From: Streptomyces puniciscabiei
GTDB taxonomy: Bacteria; Actinomycetota; Actinomycetes; Streptomycetales; Streptomycetaceae
Direction of reading: 5' to 3'
Length of the DNA stretch: 64,000 nucleotides
Assembly (NCBI RefSeq): GCF_006715785.1
Contig: NZ_VFNX01000001.1
Location: forward strand, 4,940,001 to 5,004,000
Both the position numbers and the translations under genes were made by a program. Position 1 is the stretch's first letter. Every line of letters begins with the position of its first letter. This document shows positions 58,776-64,000 of the stretch, piece after piece. The notes under the pieces are model-generated. The model saw only the letters and a list, made by a program, of their open reading frames with translations, was not told where the DNA came from and searched no databases.

Positions 58776-59519
58776 CTGAACGCCGCGCCCGCCGACCAGA
58801 TCCGACTCCTCGACGTCCAGGCCCTCGACGTCCGCCTGCAGCAGCTCGCGCACCGGCGGAGGTCCCTGCCCGAGCACGCCGAGATCGACTCCCTGAACAA
58901 GGACCTCACCCAGCTGCGGGACCTGCTCGTCGCCGCGCAGACCGAGGAGAGCGACACCGCCCGCGAGCAGACCAAGGCCGAGCAGGACGTGGACCAGGTG
59001 CGCCAGCGCGCCGCCCGCGACCAGCAGCGCCTGGACTCCGGCGCGGTCACCTCGCCCAAGGACCTGGCCAACCTCCAGCACGAGATCGCCTCCCTCGCCA
59101 AGCGGCAGGGCGACCTGGAGGACGTGGTGCTGGAGGTCATGGAGCGCCGGGAGGCCGCGCAGGAGCGGGTGACCGAGCTGACCGGGCGCGTCGCCTCCGT
59201 CCAGTCGAAGATCGACGACGCGAGCGCCCGCCGGGACGCCGCGTTCGAGGAGATCGACGGCGAGGTGGCGACGGTGACCAAGGAGCGCGAGGTCATCGTG
59301 GGCGCCATCCCCGCCGACCTGCTGAAGCTCTACGACAAGCTGCGCGAGCAGCAGGGCGGCATCGGCGCGGCCAAGCTGTACGCCCGCACCTGCCAGGGCT
59401 GCCGCCAGGAGCTGGCGATCACCGAGCTGAGCGAGATCCGCGCGGCGGCGCCGGACACCGTGGTGCGCTGCGAGAACTGCCGCCGCATCCTGGTGCGCAC
59501 GGCCGAGTCGGGTCTGTAA
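58776..59519 (+). CDS. C4-type zinc-ribbon coiled-coil protein with apparent CTG start
   Basis: A 247-residue protein: residues 5-190 are a long coiled coil (LQQLAHRRRSLPEHAEIDSLNKDL onward), then a C-terminal zinc ribbon, ARTCQGCRQELAI to TVVRCENCRRILVR (C-x2-C ... C-x2-C). These proteins are common beside Nif3 and RNase H in actinobacteria; the role is unclear. No ATG or GTG lies between the in-frame stop at 58752 and residue 71; the coding sequence begins at CTG 58776 (NAAPADQIRLLDVQALD), with GGGAG 7 bases upstream. A gene caller using only ATG/GTG/TTG would truncate it at GTG 58989. Confidence 0.85.
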   Translation: MNAAPADQIRLLDVQALDVRLQQLAHRRRSLPEHAEIDSLNKDLTQLRDLLVAAQTEESDTAREQTKAEQDVDQVRQRAARDQQRLDSGAVTSPKDLANLQHEIASLAKRQGDLEDVVLEVMERREAAQERVTELTGRVASVQSKIDDASARRDAAFEEIDGEVATVTKEREVIVGAIPADLLKLYDKLREQQGGIGAAKLYARTCQGCRQELAITELSEIRAAAPDTVVRCENCRRILVRTAESGL

Positions 59520-59541
59520 GAGTCGGTAAGGGGCTTCAGGC

Positions 59542-60717
59542 GTGCGGGAGTTCATCGTCGAGGCGGACGGCGGGTCACGGGGCAACCCCGGGCCCGCCGG
59601 TTACGGCACGGTGGTCCGTGAGGCGGCCACGGGTGAGCCGCTGACCGAGGTGGCCGAGTACATCGGCGTCGCCACCAACAACGTGGCCGAGTACCGGGGG
59701 CTGGTCGCCGGCCTCCGCGCCGCCCACGCCCTGGACCCGGCCGCGACGGTGCACGTCCGCATGGACTCCAAGCTCGTCATCGAGCAGATGTCGGGCCGCT
59801 GGAAGATCAAGCACCCCGACATGAAGCCGTTGGCGACGGAGGCGAGGTCGGTCTTCCCCCCGGAGCAGGTCACGTACGAGTGGATCCCCCGCGAGCAGAA
59901 CAGACACGCGGACCGCTTGGCGAACGAGGCGATGGACGCGGGGTCGAGGGGCGAACAGTGGTCGCCCTCGGAGTCGACAGCGGCTCTGCGGACCGCGCCG
60001 GTCGCCGCGGCACCTCCCGGCGAGCAGCGCCCGACCACTCCCGACGAGCAGCGTGTCTCGACACCGGGCTGGGGCGGCGCCCCCGACCTCGGCGCACCGG
60101 CGACCTTCGTGCTGCTCCGGCATGGCGAGACCCCCCTCACCCCCCAGAAGCGCTTCTCGGGCAGCGGCGGCACCAACCCCTCTCTCTCCGCCGCCGGCCG
60201 CGAACAGGCCCACCGTACGGCCGAGGCACTCGCCCGGCGCGGCACCATCGAGGCCGTCATCGCCTCCCCCCTCACCCGCACCCGCGAGACCGCGGCCGTC
60301 GTCGCCACCCGCCTCGGCCTGGAGGTGACGATCGAAGACGGCCTGCGCGAAACGGACTTCGGCGCCTGGGAAGGCCTCACCTTCGGTGAGGTCCGCGACC
60401 GCTACCCCGACGACCTGAACGCCTGGCTGGCCGATCCGGAGGCCCACCCCACCGGCGGCGGCGAGAGCTTCGCCGAGACGGCCACCCGGATCGCCGCCAC
60501 CCGCGACAAGCTGGTCGCCGCCCACGCCGGCCGCACGGTCCTGCTGGTCAGCCATGTGACCCCGATCAAGACCTTCGTCCGCCTCGCCCTCGGCGCCCCG
60601 CCCGAGTCCCTGTTCCGGATGGAACTGTCGGCGGCCTCCCTGTCGGCGGTGGCGTACTACGCGGACGGCAACGCGAGCGTACGGCTCTTCAACGACACGT
60701 CCCACCTGCGTCCCTGA
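59542..60717 (+). CDS. Bifunctional RNase H / acid phosphatase (SCO2299 type)
   Basis: A 391-residue fusion. The N-terminal RNase H domain has D9 (VEADGGSRGNPG), E50 (NNVAEYRGL), D75 (VRMDSKLVIEQMSGRWK) and D124 (RHADRLANEAM). After a linker (about 137-185) comes a histidine phosphatase: LLRHGETPLTPQKRFSGSGG (RHG at 193-195), SPLTRTRETAAV, and a second His in LLVSHVTPIK. S. coelicolor SCO2299 has both activities. Start at GTG 59542, 22 bases after the zinc-ribbon gene. It removes RNA from RNA/DNA hybrids; the phosphatase substrate is unknown. Confidence 0.93.
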   Translation: MREFIVEADGGSRGNPGPAGYGTVVREAATGEPLTEVAEYIGVATNNVAEYRGLVAGLRAAHALDPAATVHVRMDSKLVIEQMSGRWKIKHPDMKPLATEARSVFPPEQVTYEWIPREQNRHADRLANEAMDAGSRGEQWSPSESTAALRTAPVAAAPPGEQRPTTPDEQRVSTPGWGGAPDLGAPATFVLLRHGETPLTPQKRFSGSGGTNPSLSAAGREQAHRTAEALARRGTIEAVIASPLTRTRETAAVVATRLGLEVTIEDGLRETDFGAWEGLTFGEVRDRYPDDLNAWLADPEAHPTGGGESFAETATRIAATRDKLVAAHAGRTVLLVSHVTPIKTFVRLALGAPPESLFRMELSAASLSAVAYYADGNASVRLFNDTSHLRP

Positions 60718-61351
60718 GCCGCGCCGCACCCCGCGCCAGCTCCTCGATCCGCGCCCAGTCCCCGGCGGCAACCGCGTCCGCCGGGACCATCCAACTGCCG
60801 CCCACACAGCCGACGTTGGGCAGCGAGAGATACTCCGGCGCGTTCGCCGGGCCGATTCCGCCGGTCGGGCAGAAGCGAGCCTGCGGCAAGGGCCCGGCCA
60901 GCGACCGCAGGTACGCCGTACCGCCCGCCGCCTGCGCCGGGAAGAACTTCATCTCCCGCACCCCGCGCTCCAGCAGCGCCACGACCTCCGAGGTGGTCGA
61001 CACCCCCGGCAGGAACGGCAGCCCGGACCCGCGCATCGCCGCCAGCAGCGCCTCCGTCCACCCCGGGCTGACCAGGAACCGCGCCCCCGCCGCCCCGCAC
61101 GCGCCGACCTGCTCCGGCGTGATCACCGTGCCCGCACCGACCGTGGCCCCGGGCACCTCGCGGGCGATCGCCCGGATAGCGTCCAGCGCCCCCGGTGTCC
61201 TGAGCGTCACCTCGATCGCCGGCAGCCCGCCCGCCACCAGCGCCCGCGCCAGGGGTACGGAGTCGGCGGCGTCGGATACCACCACCACGGGCACGACGGG
61301 GGCGAGATCCAGCATGGAGGCGGCCGAAGAGGAGGGCAGCGGTGAGCTCAT
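60689..61351 (-). CDS. eda: KDPG/KHG aldolase
   Basis: A 220-residue class I aldolase: AIEVTLRTPGAL (E47), VGAGTVITPEQ, FLVSPG, and K135 in VREMKFFPAQAAGG, the Schiff-base lysine. It cleaves 2-keto-3-deoxy-6-phosphogluconate or 4-hydroxy-2-oxoglutarate in the Entner-Doudoroff or hexuronate pathways. No edd or kinase partner is in the window. Start ATG 61351. A symmetric operator lies 22 bases upstream. The 3' end overlaps the convergent RNase H gene by 29 bases. Confidence 0.9.
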   Translation of the reverse strand: MSSPLPSSSAASMLDLAPVVPVVVVSDAADSVPLARALVAGGLPAIEVTLRTPGALDAIRAIAREVPGATVGAGTVITPEQVGACGAAGARFLVSPGWTEALLAAMRGSGLPFLPGVSTTSEVVALLERGVREMKFFPAQAAGGTAYLRSLAGPLPQARFCPTGGIGPANAPEYLSLPNVGCVGGSWMVPADAVAAGDWARIEELARGAARLRDAGGTCR

Positions 61352-61372
61352 GCGCTCATCGTGCCCAGCGGC

Positions 61373-61406
61373 TGCAGCACACGCAATGAGCGTTGCACAT
61401 GCTGCA
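61373..61406 (-). promoter_or_regulatory. Symmetric operator upstream of eda
   Basis: Two nested inverted repeats share one centre: TGCAGCA (61373-61379) with TGCTGCA (61400-61406), and GCAA (61383-61386) with TTGC (61393-61396), plus an overlapping TTGCA-N5-TGCAA at 61393-61407. The layout suggests two dimers of a sugar-acid-responsive GntR- or IclR-type regulator, 22 bases from the start codon. Confidence 0.55.
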
Positions 61407-61434
61407 ATGCCAAATGTTCCCGGTCAAAGGCCTC

Positions 61435-62220
61435 TCAGTGGATCTCCTCCACCAGCACGTCCAGCGACCAGGCCTTGCCCGCCTTCCCCGGCGCCTCCGC
61501 CTCCACCGCGTAGCCGAGCTCCCGCAGCGCCTCGACCAGCTCGGCGGGGTCCTTGGGCGCGGCACCGGCCGTCAGCAGGCTTCGGACCATCCGGCCCTTG
61601 GTCGCCTTGTTGAAGTGGCTGACCACCTTCCGGGTCGGCGCGTGCAGCACCCGTACGGTCGCCGTGCGCCCCGCGAGCTCGCCCTTCGGCCTCCAGGCCG
61701 CCGCGTAGGCGGAGGAGCGCAGGTCCAGCACCAGGCCGTCGCCGGCCGCCTCGGGCAGCACCTCGGCCATCGGGGCCCGCCAGTGCCCGGCCAGCGCCCC
61801 GAGCCCCGGCAGCTTCACGCCCATCGAGCAGCGGTAGGACGGGATCCGGTCCGTCACCCGCACCGCGCCCCACAGCCCCGAGAAGACCAGCAGCGACCGG
61901 GCCGCTCGCCTCTTCGCCGCCGCGTCCAGGGTGGCCAGGCCGAGGGCGTCGTAGAGGACACCGGTGTAGATCTCCCCGGCGGGGCGGGCGCCGGCCGTGC
62001 GCAGCCCGGCGTTCTTCGCGACCTCGCCGCGCAGCCCCTCGCTCAGCCCGAGCACCTCGCGCGCCTTCTCCTCGTCGCCGGTGCACAGCTCGACCAGCTC
62101 GGTGAGCACGGCCTCCCGCGCGGCGGTCAGCCCCGGCAGGGACAGCGACCCGGCATCGAGCGGGGCACCCTCGCCCGAGTTCGCCTTGCCTTCCGAGGGC
62201 GGCAGCAGGACCAGCAACAC
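61435..62220 (-). CDS. yaaA: YaaA family peroxide-stress protein
   Basis: A 261-residue member of the YaaA/DUF328 family: MLLVLLPPSEGKA at the N-terminus, FSGLWGAVRVTDRIPSYRCSMGVKLPGLG in the middle and KVVSHFNKATKGRMVRSLL at the C-terminus. E. coli YaaA lowers free iron and limits DNA damage under hydrogen peroxide; here that is inference from family. Start GTG 62220. It runs in the same direction as eda, 83 bases upstream of it, and could share regulation. Confidence 0.88.
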   Translation of the reverse strand: MLLVLLPPSEGKANSGEGAPLDAGSLSLPGLTAAREAVLTELVELCTGDEEKAREVLGLSEGLRGEVAKNAGLRTAGARPAGEIYTGVLYDALGLATLDAAAKRRAARSLLVFSGLWGAVRVTDRIPSYRCSMGVKLPGLGALAGHWRAPMAEVLPEAAGDGLVLDLRSSAYAAAWRPKGELAGRTATVRVLHAPTRKVVSHFNKATKGRMVRSLLTAGAAPKDPAELVEALRELGYAVEAEAPGKAGKAWSLDVLVEEIH

Positions 62221-62404
62221 GTACTCCTCACGTAGACCTCCGCGACAGCGTACGGCGTGCCACCCGCACGCCCCCGACCACAGGGCCGCCCGGCGGATCC
62301 CGCCGGAGACGCGGGGTCCGGTCGGCCCGTCCCGCTCACCTCTTCGGATCAGCTTCCGTCGGCTTCCTCCGGCCCGATCCGCCGGACAGGCCTACGCTCG
62401 CTGT

Positions 62405-63838
62405 ATGCCCCGCCGCAAGATCCGCGTGACCGGTGCCCCCGAGGCACCCCTGCGGGCAGCCCTGGCCGCCCTGCGCGCCGAACTCGGCCTCCTCGACGCC
62501 TTCCCGCCGGGGGTCCAGGCCGAGGCCGAGCGCGCGGCGAAAGCGCCCGTCCTGCCGTCGTACGACGCCACGGACATCCCGTTCTTCACCCTGGACCCAC
62601 CGGCCTCCACCGACCTGGATCAGGCCGTCCACCTCTCCCGGCAGGGCACCGGCTACCGGGTCCGGTACGCCATCGCCGACGTCGCCGCCTTCGTCGTCCC
62701 CGGCGGAGCGCTGGACGCGGAGGCGCACCGCCGGGTGAACACCCTCTACTTCCCCGACGGGAGGATCCCGCTGCACCCCACCGTGCTCAGCGAGGGCGCG
62801 GCCAGCCTGCTGCCGGACCGGGTCCGCCCGGCCGTGCTGTGGACGATCGACCTGGACGCGGAGGGCCGGACCGTGGGCGTCGACGTGCGCCGTGCCCTGG
62901 TCCGCAGCCGCGCCAGGCTCGACTACGCGGGCGTGCAGAGAGAGATCGACGCCAGGACCGCCGAGGAGCCCGTCGCGCTCCTCAAGGAGATCGGCGAGGC
63001 ACGGGAGCGGCAGGAGGCCGAGCGCGGCGGCATCTCCCTGAACGTGCCGGAGCAGCGGATCACCGAGCAGGACCACACCTATGTCCTCGGCTACCGGGCC
63101 CCGCTGCCCGCCGAGGCCTGGAACGCCCAGCTCTCGCTCCTCACCGGGATCGCCGCCGCCGACCTGATGCTCGTGTACGGAACCGGCGTCCTGCGCACCC
63201 TCCCCGCCGCACCGGACGGCGCTGTCGCCCGCCTGCGCCGCACCGCGACCGCGCTGCACATCGACTGGCCGCACCACGTGTCGTACGCGGCCCTGATCCG
63301 CACCCTGGACCCGCACGACACCCGCCACGCCGCCTTCCTCCAGGAGTGCACCACCCTGCTGCGCGGCGCCGGTTACACCGTCTTCCGTGACGGCGTCCTC
63401 CCGGCGATCACGACCCACTCCGCCGTCGCCGCCCCCTACACCCACTGCACCGCCCCGTTGCGCCGCCTCGCCGACCGCTATGCCTCGGAGCTCTGCCTGG
63501 CCGCCATGGCCGGTCAGTCCCCGCCCGACTGGGTGCTCGCCGCGCTCGACGCGCTGCCCCGGCGGATGGCCGACGGCGCCCGGATCGCGGGCACGGTCGA
63601 ACGCGCGTGCGTGGACATCGTGGAGGCGGCCCTGCTCAAGGACCGGGTCGGGGACGTCTTCGTCGGCTGCGTGGTGGACGTGGACGAACACCGGCCCACG
63701 GTGGGGACCGTGCAGGTGGACTCGCCCGCCGTGATCGGCCGCATCGAGGGCGACCGGCTGCCGCTCGGCGAACGCCTGCGGGTACGGCTCAGCCGGGCCG
63801 ACCTCGGTACGACGAAGATCCTCTTCACCGTGGCATGA
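62405..63838 (+). CDS. RNB-domain ribonuclease (RNase II/R-like)
   Basis: A 477-residue RNB exonuclease domain protein. The active site FFTLDPPASTDLDQAVHL gives D64, D70 and D72; the fourth Asp of RNase II and R (last D of DxDD) is replaced by Gln. Later AIADVAAFVVPGGALDAEAHRR and ITTHSAVAAPYTHCTAPLRRLADRYA are the conserved RNB blocks. No cold-shock or S1 domains, so it is shorter than RNase R. Start ATG 62405. It probably degrades RNA 3' to 5'. Its stop lies in an 18-bp tandem repeat. Confidence 0.88.
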   Translation: MPRRKIRVTGAPEAPLRAALAALRAELGLLDAFPPGVQAEAERAAKAPVLPSYDATDIPFFTLDPPASTDLDQAVHLSRQGTGYRVRYAIADVAAFVVPGGALDAEAHRRVNTLYFPDGRIPLHPTVLSEGAASLLPDRVRPAVLWTIDLDAEGRTVGVDVRRALVRSRARLDYAGVQREIDARTAEEPVALLKEIGEARERQEAERGGISLNVPEQRITEQDHTYVLGYRAPLPAEAWNAQLSLLTGIAAADLMLVYGTGVLRTLPAAPDGAVARLRRTATALHIDWPHHVSYAALIRTLDPHDTRHAAFLQECTTLLRGAGYTVFRDGVLPAITTHSAVAAPYTHCTAPLRRLADRYASELCLAAMAGQSPPDWVLAALDALPRRMADGARIAGTVERACVDIVEAALLKDRVGDVFVGCVVDVDEHRPTVGTVQVDSPAVIGRIEGDRLPLGERLRVRLSRADLGTTKILFTVA

Positions 63839-63877
63839 GGGCTCACCGTGGCATGAGGACTCACCGTGGCATGGGGG
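63824..63877 (+). repeat. 18-bp tandem repeat, three units across a stop codon
   Basis: Three consecutive 18-base units with the core TCACCGTGGCATG at 63824-63841, 63842-63859 and 63860-63877. The first unit contains the end and TGA of the RNB gene, and the second and third follow it. It may come from slipped-strand duplication of the gene end. Confidence 0.85.
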
Positions 63878-64000
63878 CCCGCACGAGGCCGCCGGCACGT
63901 GCGGGCGGACCACACCCGTTGCGGCCGTCGGCGGCGCTCCCACCTGTGCGTCGCAGCCGACCGAGGCGGGCTCGGGCGTCGCGGCAGGGTCAAGCGGTGA
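63878..64000. other. Right-edge flank without a supported gene
   Basis: Frames on both strands are open, but none shows a protein family signature or a ribosome binding site. It may be the 3' end of a gene outside the window. Confidence 0.4.

Noticed and set aside
63514..64000. Minus-strand frames at the right edge (63514-63993 and 62336-63943)
   Set aside because: They overlap the RNB ribonuclease and show no domain, signal or ribosome site; the 18-bp tandem repeat explains their repetitive residues.

Overview
The window is about 64 kb of very GC-rich DNA. It has short gaps between genes, frequent GTG starts, purine-rich ribosome binding sites, and many gene families typical of Streptomyces: DUF2330, the SCO2322 family, the SCO2299-type RNase H/acid phosphatase fusion, SigE-family sigma factors, GT87/PAP2 fusions and F420-dependent LLM oxidoreductases. 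I read it as a chromosomal segment of a Streptomyces or a close relative. I see no rRNA, tRNA, CRISPR array, transposase or phage module. All 66 genes called here come from reading frames, motifs and start-site context by eye; no database search was possible.

Layout. 1-5.4 kb: a ketopantoate-reductase-like fragment, DUF2277, DoxX under a palindromic promoter, a copper-only-looking SodC-like secreted protein, DedA, a secreted HNH nuclease, a GDT1-type manganese exporter behind a yybP-ykoY riboswitch, and a HAD phosphatase. 5.4-18.6 kb: a peptidoglycan-binding membrane protein, an MFS pump fused to a winged-helix domain, GNAT, a WYL regulator, SnoaL, two adjacent proteins sharing a new-looking domain, DUF1992, an FHA-like protein, an O-methyltransferase, DUF2330, an MHS transporter and a GT87/PAP2 fusion. 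18.6-21.3 kb: a divergent FadA5-like thiolase and CYP125-like P450 with KstR-type operators. 22.2-28.0 kb: a five-gene overlapping operon (two surface-type proteins plus an ECF transporter T, A-A, S) headed by a cobalamin riboswitch. 28-37 kb: phosphotransferase, SnoaL, MBL-fold enzyme, aldehyde dehydrogenase plus ferredoxin, TPR protein, a KstR-like TetR regulator, and a coupled glycosyltransferase/methyltransferase/alpha-barrel operon. 37-47 kb: a lipoprotein, LLM oxidoreductase, amidase, methyltransferase, two MFS exporters and a SigE-family sigma factor with its partner. 46.8-52.9 kb: an ABC-2 transporter/histidine kinase/response regulator set that is interrupted by a methyltransferase and a GH54 arabinofuranosidase. 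53.1-56.1 kb: a hydratase/alcohol dehydrogenase/SDR operon with a consensus KstR site. 56.2-64 kb: a 52-aa small protein, a hypothetical protein, Nif3, a zinc-ribbon coiled-coil protein with an apparent CTG start, RNase H/acid phosphatase, KDPG aldolase, YaaA and an RNB ribonuclease.

Two systems stand out. (1) The B12-riboswitch operon couples an alpha/alpha-barrel surface protein and an SCO2322-family surface protein to an ECF importer; I propose it is a corrinoid capture and uptake machine. (2) A dispersed KstR-like regulon: the regulator, four matching or near-matching operators, and homologues of mycobacterial sterol side-chain degradation enzymes (CYP125, FadA5, ChsH3/Rv3538, ChsB1/Hsd4A) lie within 36 kb. 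A family of Streptomyces-type GC-rich repeats also occurs four times, twice in frame inside genes.
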